NCBI GenBank assembly: GCA_934148875.1
Contig: CAKPDJ010000022.1
Coordinates: 1-20,786, forward strand
From: an uncultured Bacilli bacterium
Lineage (GTDB): Bacteria; Bacillota_I; Bacilli_A; RF39; UBA660
Length of the DNA: 20,786 bases
Direction of reading: 5' to 3'
The position numbers were made by a program, and so were the translations under genes. A model generated the notes under the pieces. The model did not search any database. It was not told the origin of the DNA and worked only from the letters and a program-made list of their open reading frames with translations. This document shows, piece after piece, positions 1-8,003 of the stretch (positions within the stretch are counted from its first letter, which is position 1; each line of letters starts with the position of its first letter).

Positions 1-83
1 AATAAAAAAAGAAAATCAAATTTATTATAAAATTCAACTTTCTTTATTATTTGCCCCAAAACTCTTTACACTAACTTGCTTAA

Positions 84-542
84 CTATGATTTTTTATATT
101 TCTTAATAATATGGCATATAAAATTTCCAACTATTCCACCACAAGTATCAATGAATATATCCATTAATTTTGCTGTTCTACCATCTGAAAATATTTGATG
201 GAATTCATCACTGCAAGCGTATAATATGCAGAATATAACAGAATATATAACTGGTTTTGATACATTATAACTACTAAAAACTAGATGCGCTAGGATACCT
301 AATATTAGATATAAGGTAAAATGTGCTGTTTTACGGATAATAAATCTAGTATCAGCAATAAATTTCTTTTTATTGCCATCAGGTATATCTTTTTTGGAAA
401 CAATTTCTACTGTATCTACTATATCAGATGCTATTTTATCACTAGTTGCTTGACTAGTCTTAGCATTTTGATTAGAAAACATAAATATTATTACCATCCA
501 TATAATTAATAATGTACTATAAATAATCTTTTTAATTTGCAT
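84..542 (-). CDS. VanZ-family membrane protein
   Basis: This 152-residue integral membrane protein belongs to the VanZ family. Visible family marks are FSNQ after the first membrane segment (residues 22-25), RKTAHF (70-75) opening the second segment, SDEFHQIFSDGR (111-122), and aspartates 128 and 132 in the last helix. VanZ of enterococci gives low-level teicoplanin resistance, but most chromosomal homologues have no proven role and are often found near cell-wall or capsule genes. The gene starts 15 bp after the LCP gene stop, with AAAGGCG as ribosome-binding site, so it is probably the last gene of that transcript. Family assignment is secure; a role in envelope polymer handling is inferred only from position. 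Confidence 0.9.
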   Translation of the reverse strand: MQIKKIIYSTLLIIWMVIIFMFSNQNAKTSQATSDKIASDIVDTVEIVSKKDIPDGNKKKFIADTRFIIRKTAHFTLYLILGILAHLVFSSYNVSKPVIYSVIFCILYACSDEFHQIFSDGRTAKLMDIFIDTCGGIVGNFICHIIKKYKKS

Positions 543-557
543 ATTATCATCGCCTTT

Positions 558-2006
558 TTAATTATGTTTAATGTTATAACTAGCGCTATTTATGGAACTT
601 TGGTATGGTATCATAATATAGTCTTTATAGTTAGTTAAATGAACATAACCACTACCATCATAGCCATCTAAACTTTGAGTATTAAAAGTCCAATTAGTAC
701 CATTATCTAATATATCTTTTATATAATCAGTAATCGTATCTCTTGGAATATTTGTTGTATATAAATCACTAATAGAATTAAGTAGATTTTGATAGTTTTT
801 AATGATACCTGGTGAAGTTACTTTGTTAAAAATGGATATTAGTATACTTTGACAGTTTTTTTGGCGTTGTCTATCACCACTACTATAGGCAAGTCTTTCT
901 CTTGAAATCGTAAGTATTTCAATTCCATTATAATTATGGCATCCTTTTTCTACATATAATTTATAACCCTTAGTATCATCATAACTATCAAGTATTGTAG
1001 CATGTGTAGTATAAAAGCTTTTATCAGAACAGAAAGTTATACCATCTAGAGCATTGACTACCCCAACTAAGCTGTTGGTTTTTATCCTAACATAATAATT
1101 TATTTTTATATTTAATAATTGTTCTAATGATTTCATACTAGTAGTAATGCCTAATGCACCATGATAACCTATATTGTCTGTTCTCCCACCCTTACCATAT
1201 ACAGGGATATGATAATCCCTTGGGATGCTAGTAAGTAATATTTTATGAGTGTCTTTATTAATAGATACAATCATGTTGAAATCATATAATTGGTTAGTGA
1301 AATCGGTACCACCTATATAAATATTAATATTATTGGTCTCAGGTATATAATTACTATTATTAGTGTTGTTAGTCGTAGATTCAATAATTTCTTCTTTAAA
1401 GGTTAATGTATATTCATACACAATGTTATAATTATCTTTATTCAATGTTTTATCTATTTCAAAAGTATAATTATAAAGATTTTTTTCTATTAAAATGTAA
1501 TCTATACTTTTACTTAGATTATTAAACATACCATTAATGTTATCATGTTTTATAAAAGTATTTTTTAAAGTATTATTAAATTCTTTTATAGCTTGGTCTA
1601 TATTAGGCGTATCTATATAATATCCAATATTACTATTGATAATATTGGTTTCATTATTAGTGTCTTTTTTAGAAATAATATAGAAAGTTGTTGTATATTC
1701 TAGTTTATCATTATTAAATGAATTGGTTAGAAAATTATCAGTAATTTTAACATAGTAAATTCCAAATATATTGATTGCTATCAAAAATATGCTTAATATA
1801 TATCCAATAGCATTTATAATCTTTCTTTTATTTATAATAGATAATACAGAAACTATTTCTAATATAATCATTGTTCCAAATATTACCAAATAATACTTAT
1901 TTGGCAACACATTAAGATTATGGGTAAATTTAAGCAACAATATATTAAGTGTTAACATAGCAACACCAATTATTAAACAACTAAATTTTGATAATTTCTT
2001 TTTCAT
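558..2006 (-). CDS. LytR-CpsA-Psr (LCP) family cell-wall polymer ligase, CpsA-like
   Basis: LCP enzymes move undecaprenyl-phosphate-linked glycopolymers (teichoic acid, capsule) onto peptidoglycan outside the membrane. Three N-terminal hydrophobic segments (about residues 10-27, 38-58, 65-86) are followed by an extracytoplasmic accessory region (about 90-215) and the LCP domain (about 225-460). This layout and the 482-residue length resemble streptococcal CpsA rather than single-span TagT/U/V. LCP residues that can be seen are GGTD (232-235), D242, SIPRD (260-264), RER (369-371) and GDRQRQ (377-382), which fit the conserved Asp/Arg set that binds the lipid pyrophosphate. The ribosome-binding site is AGGAGG, 7 nt before the ATG. 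As the only ligase in the locus, it probably anchors the polysaccharide made by the genes upstream. Confidence 0.93.
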   Translation of the reverse strand: MKKKLSKFSCLIIGVAMLTLNILLLKFTHNLNVLPNKYYLVIFGTMIILEIVSVLSIINKRKIINAIGYILSIFLIAINIFGIYYVKITDNFLTNSFNNDKLEYTTTFYIISKKDTNNETNIINSNIGYYIDTPNIDQAIKEFNNTLKNTFIKHDNINGMFNNLSKSIDYILIEKNLYNYTFEIDKTLNKDNYNIVYEYTLTFKEEIIESTTNNTNNSNYIPETNNINIYIGGTDFTNQLYDFNMIVSINKDTHKILLTSIPRDYHIPVYGKGGRTDNIGYHGALGITTSMKSLEQLLNIKINYYVRIKTNSLVGVVNALDGITFCSDKSFYTTHATILDSYDDTKGYKLYVEKGCHNYNGIEILTISRERLAYSSGDRQRQKNCQSILISIFNKVTSPGIIKNYQNLLNSISDLYTTNIPRDTITDYIKDILDNGTNWTFNTQSLDGYDGSGYVHLTNYKDYIMIPYQSSINSASYNIKHN

Positions 2007-2088
2007 GTTAGTACCTCCTAGAGTGCCTCATATTTATTGATTTTGACTAATTCTATATTATTTTCTAAGTATTCAAATTAATGGTAAT

Positions 2089-2097
2089 ATAATATCA
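2089..2097 (-). promoter_or_regulatory. Candidate extended -10 promoter for the LCP-VanZ genes
   Basis: On the minus strand TGA is followed by TATTAT, an extended -10 form (TGnTATNNT), about 83 bp upstream of the LCP start. The sequence at -35 spacing (TTTCAA, 16-nt spacer) is poor. It would give the LCP and VanZ genes their own transcript. In DNA this AT-rich such matches arise by chance, so confidence is low. Confidence 0.35.
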
Positions 2098-2130
2098 TCA
2101 GTATTTTTACTTGAAATATGATGGTATTCA

Positions 2131-2172
2131 TTATTTTTTCGATATTACAATTGTAATAACAGTGGCATACAT
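2131..2172 (-). CDS. Possible 13-residue small peptide or leader ORF
   Basis: An ATG at 2172 is preceded by AAAGGAG with 9 nt between GGAG and the start. It opens a frame of 13 codons (MYATVITIVISKK) ending in TAA. The peptide is hydrophobic with two C-terminal lysines, the general look of a membrane micropeptide. However, part of its codons (ATT ACA ATT GTA) simply spells the palindrome at 2143-2158. It may be a leader peptide, a micropeptide, or chance. I recognise no family. Confidence 0.25.
   Translation of the reverse strand: MYATVITIVISKK
2143..2158. promoter_or_regulatory. 16-bp perfect palindrome, possible operator
   Basis: TATTACAATTGTAATA is a perfect palindrome, long for chance even in AT-rich DNA. 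Its centre contains TACAATTGTA, which fits the TACAnnTGTA core bound by BlaI/MecI/CopY-type winged-helix repressors. No such repressor is encoded in the window, so the match only suggests a kind of regulator. Confidence 0.35.
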
Positions 2173-2190
2173 TGGGTTCTTCTCCTTTAT

Positions 2191-2210
2191 TATTACTACA
2201 ACTAGTAATA
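2191..2210. repeat. 8-bp inverted repeat related to the palindrome at 2143
   Basis: TATTACTA and TAGTAATA flank CAAC. The outer six bases of each arm are the same as those of the palindrome whose centre lies 50 bp away, close to five helical turns. Two similar dyads on one face of the DNA would suit a looping or cooperative repressor. It could also fold as an RNA hairpin just upstream of the small-ORF ribosome-binding site. Confidence 0.35.
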
Positions 2211-2260
2211 TTACCCTAATATATATTAACAAATAATATAATAATTATTTTTCAATAATT

Positions 2261-3709
2261 CTAATTTTTCTTTAATAATTTTTGTACTGTATTATATAAA
2301 ATTGGTTCTTTCAATATAATTAGTATTATATAATAAGTAGTAAAATAAACTATTGAAGTTAACACTAATTGGATAAAGATACCATATTTTTGACAAAGCA
2401 TATATACTATAATGCTACCTAAACTACTTACTGTGATAGAAAATAAATAATTCATAAATTTTATGTTTTTTATAAACAGTTTTTTATATTTTTTTTCATT
2501 ATGACTCATCCAAAACACATTCCAAATCTCTGTAATTATCGATCCAAAGGCAGCTCCTGATGCGCCATATTTGGGAATCAGCAATAAATTTAATATTAAA
2601 TTAATCCACATTCCTATAAAAACTGACTGCGAAAACCTATTTTCTTTTCCAAATGGTATTAATATTTGATTGCCAAACAAATTTGTGAGTATTAATGGCA
2701 AAATTAAAATCATTAATAATTTCAAAGTATTTTCGGCTTCTATATATGAAATACCACAGACAAATAAAAGAATATTTTTAGAAAATAATAAACAATAAAT
2801 GCAAACTGGAAAAGCAATTAACAATGATATTTGTAATGACTTAATTAAAAGCTTATTTATACCTTTCTCATCTTTATTTTGAATATAATATGAAATTCTA
2901 GGTATCATCACTGCGGTAATAGCTGTAGAAAGTGATAGCAATATGCTTTTTATTTTTAACGCAGCATTATATAACCCTACTTCATATTCCGAACTTATGA
3001 ACCCTAACATGACAATATCAAAATTAGCATATATTGAAATGATAATAGATGCTGTTAAAAGAGAAAGGATTGGTTTAAAATGTTTTTTTAAATTATAGTT
3101 TTTAAACTTTTTGAATGTTATGTATTTGTGTATGTTTATAAAATTACAAATATAATTAGCTGACGCTGCAAAGATTGTTAGAAAACCATACAATAAGATA
3201 TCATCTGGTGATTTAATTAATATAAAAGTAAGTAATACACCAATTACTTTAAAGAACACTGATCTTATAGTGATATATGAATATTCTTCTAAAGCTTGAT
3301 ACAACCATTCAACTCCAATCGAGTTTAAAAATATTTGACTACTCATTATTAAGAATAAAATTTTATAATTATATAATTTATTTACACTAATTATTACTAT
3401 AAATAAAAGTATATATGCAAACATAGTAGAAACTAAATTAATAATAAGTAATTCTTGAAAAGTTTTAGATAATTTTTCTTTATCATTACGTAACTTTGCA
3501 CATTCTCTTAAACCATAAGATGGTATACCTAATGAGGCAATATAAATGAAATATGATAATACAGAATTTACAAATGCGACTTTTCCAATGCCACTTGGCG
3601 ATATAATTCTAGCTACATAACTATAGGTAATTAACGGAAATATAAAGTTTGATAGTGTTAATATTGTGCCCATTATCATATTTTTGTTTAGGGATTTTTC
3701 TTTTTCCAT
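2261..3709 (-). CDS. Wzx-like polysaccharide flippase (MOP superfamily)
   Basis: This 482-residue protein is almost entirely hydrophobic, with about 12-14 membrane segments. Its N-terminus has the usual start of RfbX/Wzx-type exporters: a hydrophobic helix, then SPSGIGKVAF (37-46) and GIPSYGLRE (about 61-69). Wzx proteins turn undecaprenyl-pyrophosphate-linked repeat units to the outer face of the membrane. The start codon overlaps the acyltransferase stop by one base (TAATG), so the two are translationally coupled. The pairing with a Wzy-like polymerase in the same locus supports the role. The substrate cannot be read from sequence. Confidence 0.92.
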   Translation of the reverse strand: MEKEKSLNKNMIMGTILTLSNFIFPLITYSYVARIISPSGIGKVAFVNSVLSYFIYIASLGIPSYGLRECAKLRNDKEKLSKTFQELLIINLVSTMFAYILLFIVIISVNKLYNYKILFLIMSSQIFLNSIGVEWLYQALEEYSYITIRSVFFKVIGVLLTFILIKSPDDILLYGFLTIFAASANYICNFINIHKYITFKKFKNYNLKKHFKPILSLLTASIIISIYANFDIVMLGFISSEYEVGLYNAALKIKSILLSLSTAITAVMIPRISYYIQNKDEKGINKLLIKSLQISLLIAFPVCIYCLLFSKNILLFVCGISYIEAENTLKLLMILILPLILTNLFGNQILIPFGKENRFSQSVFIGMWINLILNLLLIPKYGASGAAFGSIITEIWNVFWMSHNEKKYKKLFIKNIKFMNYLFSITVSSLGSIIVYMLCQKYGIFIQLVLTSIVYFTTYYIILIILKEPILYNTVQKLLKKN

Positions 3710-4317
3710 TATTTTACATCCCCATTATTTATCTTTTTAATGAATTTTGCTGGATTACCTGCCCATACTTCATCATCAGGTACGTTTTTAGTTACAACGC
3801 TACCTGCACCTATTACACTTCTTTTTCCAATAATTACACCCTTTAATATAATAGAGTGAGCACCTATCCACGCACCTTCTTTTATAGTAATTGGATTGAC
3901 TTTAACTGTTCGATCTGGTAGATTAGTGCGTTCCAAATAATTTATAGAATGCATATCAGAATCATATATTTTTACATCTCCACCTATATTAACATAATCT
4001 TCAATAACTAAATTAGAATCAATATGCAAGCAAGAATTGGAAATACCTATATTATTTCCAATTCTAATTCGTCCCTTTGGTCCTAATTTAAATATGGTTC
4101 TTGTTGAGCCACCTAAAGGATTTGTTGACAAACCAGATCTTATAATGCAGTTATTTCCTATAGTTATTCTATTTTTACCACCATAGACCTTTATTTTTCC
4201 ATAAAATTTATTATTTTGCCCTATATTAGCTTTTTTGTGTTTGAAAACAATAATATTTACACAGTATCCAATTATAAGTTGTGTTTTTTCAATAAGAATT
4301 GATATTATTTTTTTCAT
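3709..4317 (-). CDS. Left-handed beta-helix (hexapeptide repeat) O-acyltransferase
   Basis: This 202-residue protein resembles the CatB/WcaF/maltose-acetyltransferase-like group. Imperfect hexapeptide repeats of the [IVL]-G-x4 kind run through the middle and C-terminal part, ending with the typical IGAGSVVTKNVPDDEVWAGNPA block (169-190). His123 in DSDMHSI sits where the catalytic histidine of the group lies. Such enzymes acetylate sugar hydroxyls of surface polysaccharides using acetyl-CoA, and that is the likely role here. The start lies 1 nt after the glycosyltransferase stop, with its ribosome-binding site (AGAGGCG) inside that gene. Acetyl as the acyl group is an assumption. Confidence 0.9.
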   Translation of the reverse strand: MKKIISILIEKTQLIIGYCVNIIVFKHKKANIGQNNKFYGKIKVYGGKNRITIGNNCIIRSGLSTNPLGGSTRTIFKLGPKGRIRIGNNIGISNSCLHIDSNLVIEDYVNIGGDVKIYDSDMHSINYLERTNLPDRTVKVNPITIKEGAWIGAHSIILKGVIIGKRSVIGAGSVVTKNVPDDEVWAGNPAKFIKKINNGDVK

Positions 4318-4318
4318 G

Positions 4319-5065
4319 TTATCGCCTCTTTGTTATTTTTCTTTCCACGGAAACAATATAATACTTTATTATCATTTTAAAATATTGATATTTTGATATT
4401 AAATTGTATTCTTTTTTTAATTGTGCATTTTCATATAAAGCTTTAGGAGACCCTGATGCTCCTCCATATGAAAAATTACTTATAATATTATTTATACCTT
4501 TAAATTTTACTTTTTTATTATTAAAGCATCTTAACATAAATTCATAATCTGATGACAATTTATATTTGAGAGAATATAAACCAAAGTCATCATATGTTTT
4601 TTTAGTAACAAAACAAGCAGGATGATTTATCATTTGTTCATTTAAAAATTCATGATTTCTGTTGTAAACCATATACTCTTTATCATTTTTAATAGCTCTA
4701 ATCATACCATATATAATTAAATATTCATTTGAATAATCATAATTATTGTAAATATTTTTTAGTGCATCCAATTCATAATAATCATCACTATTTACTATCC
4801 CTACTATATCACCTGTGGCAAGCTTGATTCCTTTATTCATAGCATCATAAATACCGCTATCTTTTTCTGAAATATATTTAATTAATTTAGGATATTTAGA
4901 CTGATATTCTTGTATTATCTCTACAGTTTTATCTTTGGATCCACCATCTATCAAAATGTATTCAATATTTTTATACGATTGATTAACAACACTTTCTATT
5001 GTCCTTTTTATTGTTTTTTCACTGTTGTAGCATGGAGTTATGATAGAAAACTTAATCTTTTTCAT
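4319..5065 (-). CDS. Family 2 glycosyltransferase
   Basis: A GT-A fold, family 2 glycosyltransferase, most like the WcaE/CapI-adjacent type. From the chosen start it has SIITPCYNSEKTI near the N-terminus, then ILIDGGSKDKT (nucleotide-binding Asp) and NSDDYY (metal-binding DD, about residue 95). The frame is open to an ATG at 5098, but AAGGGG lies 9 nt before the ATG at 5065 and abuts the ATG at 5074, so 5065 is the best start (248 residues). The gene then overlaps the polymerase end by 14 bp. It has no membrane segment and would act at the inner face of the membrane, adding one sugar to the lipid-linked repeat unit. Donor and linkage are unknown. Confidence 0.9.
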   Translation of the reverse strand: MKKIKFSIITPCYNSEKTIKRTIESVVNQSYKNIEYILIDGGSKDKTVEIIQEYQSKYPKLIKYISEKDSGIYDAMNKGIKLATGDIVGIVNSDDYYELDALKNIYNNYDYSNEYLIIYGMIRAIKNDKEYMVYNRNHEFLNEQMINHPACFVTKKTYDDFGLYSLKYKLSSDYEFMLRCFNNKKVKFKGINNIISNFSYGGASGSPKALYENAQLKKEYNLISKYQYFKMIIKYYIVSVERKITKRR

Positions 5066-6284
5066 TTTTTTCATCCCCTTCCGTAATTTTAATACCATTC
5101 ATTAGTAATATTGTAAACGGTAACGCTATTAATATATTTGCATAATGACCTATTCTCATTCCTTCTAAAATTAATAATATTATTATAAATATCATGTTCT
5201 TGTTTGTTCTACTGTTTTTTATTATTTTTCTTATTAAAAACATTAAGAATGCAACCAAACCAACGATGCCTAATTCTGAAAAAATTCTTGTAAATAACGA
5301 TGCAGCATCTACATAATTTATCATTAATCCACCATTATATATTTGGTAGAAATATTCACGGTAATAAATTTGATGCGAGTATAATCCCGTTCCAAAAATA
5401 TATCCATCGCGCATTTTCAAAGAAGCTATTTTGATATTAGAAACTATAGCATAGCCAGTTTGATCATCTACTGAATAAGAATCTGGATTGATTAACGAGT
5501 AAGCTTTATAAATCGAAGTTTCAACAAAGTCTTGATTATAATATAAAAATACACTTCCAAGTAATAGAAAAGTAATTATTGCAATTAATGTTTTTTTACT
5601 GTTTAATTTCTTAATATTAATTAAATAATATAATAAAAATATTGTTATTGATATATATACCAATGTAGAAAATGTAAGTAGGCTGTATATTAAAATTATT
5701 AACGTTTTATAACTTTTTGTATATTCAACTTTTTTTCTATTAACTAATCCTATAAAAAAACCTGAAGCTAAAATTGCACATAAGTGGGCTGGTTCAGAAT
5801 ATAGTGAATTTGAACGTCCTGCATGCAAATAGTTGGCGTTTCTATTAAAATTATATAAAGTTATATCATATATATTTCTCAATCCAAATTGATATGCAAT
5901 AACTTGGATAATTCCATATAGTGATAAAATAAATGCACTTACATATAATACTTTATATATACGATTATAATTTTTTTGGTCATGACAATAAAAAATAAAA
6001 GTAATAATTTCAATAATTAAAAAAAGAATGTTTTGTATAGATGAACTATTATATAAATTTAATAAAGTTACAATTGAAATATATATAAATATCACAAAAA
6101 ATGTTAATGGGATTTTAGGTAGTTTTTTTTGAATAATGATATATTTAAAAAGGTAATAACAAAAAACAATTAATATAATCATCTTAAATATATCAAACGG
6201 AAAGATGTTCAAATTTCCAGCGTCTTGCAAAATTATTCCTAGAATCAACATTATATCTGTAAATTTTAACTTTGTATTTTTCAT
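5052..6284 (-). CDS. Wzy-like polysaccharide polymerase (O-antigen polymerase/ligase type)
   Basis: This protein of about 410 residues has 10 or more predicted membrane segments and a longer polar loop near residues 255-325 that should be outside the membrane, the topology of Wzy polymerases. The motif GRSNSLYSEPAHL (about 158-170) matches the [FY]-S-E-P motif common in Gram-positive and Gram-negative Wzy proteins. Wzy joins repeat units on the outer face after Wzx export. Two ATGs are possible: AAAGGA lies only 2 nt before the one at 6290 but 8 nt before the one at 6284, so I chose 6284. Wzy sequences are very divergent, so the call rests on topology, motif and the neighbouring flippase. Confidence 0.85.
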   Translation of the reverse strand: MKNTKLKFTDIMLILGIILQDAGNLNIFPFDIFKMIILIVFCYYLFKYIIIQKKLPKIPLTFFVIFIYISIVTLLNLYNSSSIQNILFLIIEIITFIFYCHDQKNYNRIYKVLYVSAFILSLYGIIQVIAYQFGLRNIYDITLYNFNRNANYLHAGRSNSLYSEPAHLCAILASGFFIGLVNRKKVEYTKSYKTLIILIYSLLTFSTLVYISITIFLLYYLINIKKLNSKKTLIAIITFLLLGSVFLYYNQDFVETSIYKAYSLINPDSYSVDDQTGYAIVSNIKIASLKMRDGYIFGTGLYSHQIYYREYFYQIYNGGLMINYVDAASLFTRIFSELGIVGLVAFLMFLIRKIIKNSRTNKNMIFIIILLILEGMRIGHYANILIALPFTILLMNGIKITEGDEKNEKD

Positions 6285-6301
6285 TTTCATTTCCTTTCTA
6301 G

Positions 6302-7291
6302 TTATTTTTCAAATGTTGATTTATCTGGTAAGATTTTGTCGAAAGAGCTATTTATTTTTGCTTTTAATAGGTCAAAATCTTCAACCAAGTCATTATCATT
6401 TATACAAATAACTTTGTATTTATTTTTTTCTATATCTTTATATAAATCACTATTTAATGCTATATTGTAGAATTTACCAAAATTTTTATTTCTTGGTGCA
6501 AAATTACCAGTAGCTAGTTGCCATTGTATTAATAAATATTGACTAACATCTTCTTTGCTTCTAAATTTATTCATTGATGTATTATTTAATTTTTCATATT
6601 CTTTATCCCATACATCAATATATGTTGACTTTAACAATGATGTTGGTAAATGTGATGCCTTATATCCTAGAAAATTGTTCCAAGGCATACTCATCAGTGT
6701 TCTTAAGATATTTGTTCCATATTTTAGATTAATCCACTTAAAAATGTTTTTCTTTATACAATCATTCTTATTAAAATTTTTATTAATAATACTAGTATTA
6801 TTGAAAAAAACATAATTAACCACATCTTTTTCATTTGGTGAAATAGGATTAATGTTGGCTATTTCACATGGTTTACCGGCTTTAAAAAAATCTTCTGGCG
6901 TTACATAATTAGTTAAAAATGTATCATCATTAAAATATACAAATTGTTCATTCAACTCTTTTATTCTATGAAAATTTAATTCTATTGGATGTGAACTAAA
7001 TGTAGGCAAATACTTTTTTGGCATATAGTCCTTATGATTTATGAGTTTCAATTTAGGATTATCAGTATTTAACCACTCTGGAGTTTGACCACAAGTAACA
7101 AAAAAAATCTGATTTACCCATGGTGCATACTTTTCAATTCCTCTGAATAAATATTTCAAATTTTCCCAATCTCTATATCTAATATTTTTGCTATCAACAT
7201 GTGGATTATTTAAATATTTATTTTTCTCTTTTTGCCATTCTAAATCGTTTCCATCAACCCATGTTATAATAAAATCAATTTTGGTTTTCAT
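6302..7291 (-). CDS. Stealth-family sugar-phosphate transferase
   Basis: This 329-residue protein has the conserved regions of the Stealth family. CR1 is IDFIITWVDGND (5-16). CR2 includes RYRDW (38-42), the block YLFRGIEKYAPWVNQIFFVT (47-66), FSSHPIE (98-104) and VYFNDD (118-123). Characterised bacterial members (for example meningococcal capsule polymerases and GlcNAc-phosphotransferase-like enzymes) transfer hexose-1-phosphate, making phosphodiester links. A Stealth gene here suggests that the repeat unit contains a sugar phosphate. Ribosome-binding site AGAGGTGA precedes the ATG, 4 bp after the upstream glycosyltransferase stop. Confidence 0.9.
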   Translation of the reverse strand: MKTKIDFIITWVDGNDLEWQKEKNKYLNNPHVDSKNIRYRDWENLKYLFRGIEKYAPWVNQIFFVTCGQTPEWLNTDNPKLKLINHKDYMPKKYLPTFSSHPIELNFHRIKELNEQFVYFNDDTFLTNYVTPEDFFKAGKPCEIANINPISPNEKDVVNYVFFNNTSIINKNFNKNDCIKKNIFKWINLKYGTNILRTLMSMPWNNFLGYKASHLPTSLLKSTYIDVWDKEYEKLNNTSMNKFRSKEDVSQYLLIQWQLATGNFAPRNKNFGKFYNIALNSDLYKDIEKNKYKVICINDNDLVEDFDLLKAKINSSFDKILPDKSTFEK

Positions 7292-7295
7292 ACTA

Positions 7296-8003
7296 TCACC
7301 TCTTTGTTATTTTATTAATTAAATTGTATCTATTTTTTATCATTTTTTTTAATGGATAATGGTGTTTTAAACTTGAAACATTATTATTGTGCCGTCTATA
7401 TTTAAGCAATTTATCTTTTATAAAAATAACTTTACCATATTTGTCATTTATAATTCCTATCCATTGATCATGCATTTGTATATCATTGGGGATTGGTAGT
7501 ATTTGTTCTTTCATTTTGCTATCAAATGCCATACAACAACCAATATATGAATTTTTAATAATATTTTTTATTATTCCTTTTTTTGAATTTCTTAATTTGT
7601 AAAAAGAATCATATATGATGTCATTAGTATTTGAATCAAAAACTATGGCATCATGTACTACACAAGTACAATTCTTGTTTTCAAATATCTCTAATATTTT
7701 ATTAACTTTATTATCAATCCAAATATCATCTTGATCTGCTAAAAATATATATCTACCTAGACATTTTTCTATTGCATTATTAAAATTTTGCTTAACACCC
7801 AGTTTAGGTCCTTTGTATATTTTTATTCTTGAATCATTATAAGAATTTAATATTGATAATGTTTTATCAGTAGAGCCATCATCAGAAACAACTAATTCAT
7901 CATTTTGTGTTAATTGCTTTAATATACTATCAACCTGTTCTTTAATATACTTTTCGCCATTATAGGTTGCCATTGCTACTGATATAGGATAATCTCTTTT
8001 CAT
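7296..8003 (-). CDS. Family 2 glycosyltransferase
   Basis: A 235-residue GT-A glycosyltransferase. Visible are ISVAMATYNGEKYI (7-20), SDDGSTDKT (40-48, nucleotide-binding aspartates), DQDDIW (90-95, metal-binding DxD-type motif) and a MHDQW block in the C-terminal half, a combination common in capsule and rhamnan glycosyltransferases. No membrane span is seen, so it should act on the cytoplasmic face. Its start overlaps the stop of the preceding glycosyltransferase by one base (TAATG), so the two are coupled. Donor and acceptor cannot be read from sequence. Confidence 0.92.
   Translation of the reverse strand: MKRDYPISVAMATYNGEKYIKEQVDSILKQLTQNDELVVSDDGSTDKTLSILNSYNDSRIKIYKGPKLGVKQNFNNAIEKCLGRYIFLADQDDIWIDNKVNKILEIFENKNCTCVVHDAIVFDSNTNDIIYDSFYKLRNSKKGIIKNIIKNSYIGCCMAFDSKMKEQILPIPNDIQMHDQWIGIINDKYGKVIFIKDKLLKYRRHNNNVSSLKHHYPLKKMIKNRYNLINKITKR

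Larger units (their letters stand above)
2007..2260 (-). other. 254-bp gap between flippase and LCP genes, with two dyads
   Basis: This is the largest break inside the capsule locus. It holds two dyads that share the arms TATTAC/GTAATA: a perfect 16-bp palindrome at 2143-2158, and an 8-bp inverted repeat with a 4-nt spacer at 2191-2210. Their centres are 50 bp apart. A 13-codon ORF with a ribosome-binding site lies across the first one. An extended -10 sits at 2089-2097. No clear intrinsic terminator is visible after the flippase stop, so read-through from upstream remains possible. Confidence 0.55.

Noticed and set aside
2143..2158. Naming the palindrome a BlaI/MecI or CopY operator
   Set aside because: Only the ten-base core fits, AT-rich palindromes are common, and no such regulator or beta-lactamase/copper gene is in the window.
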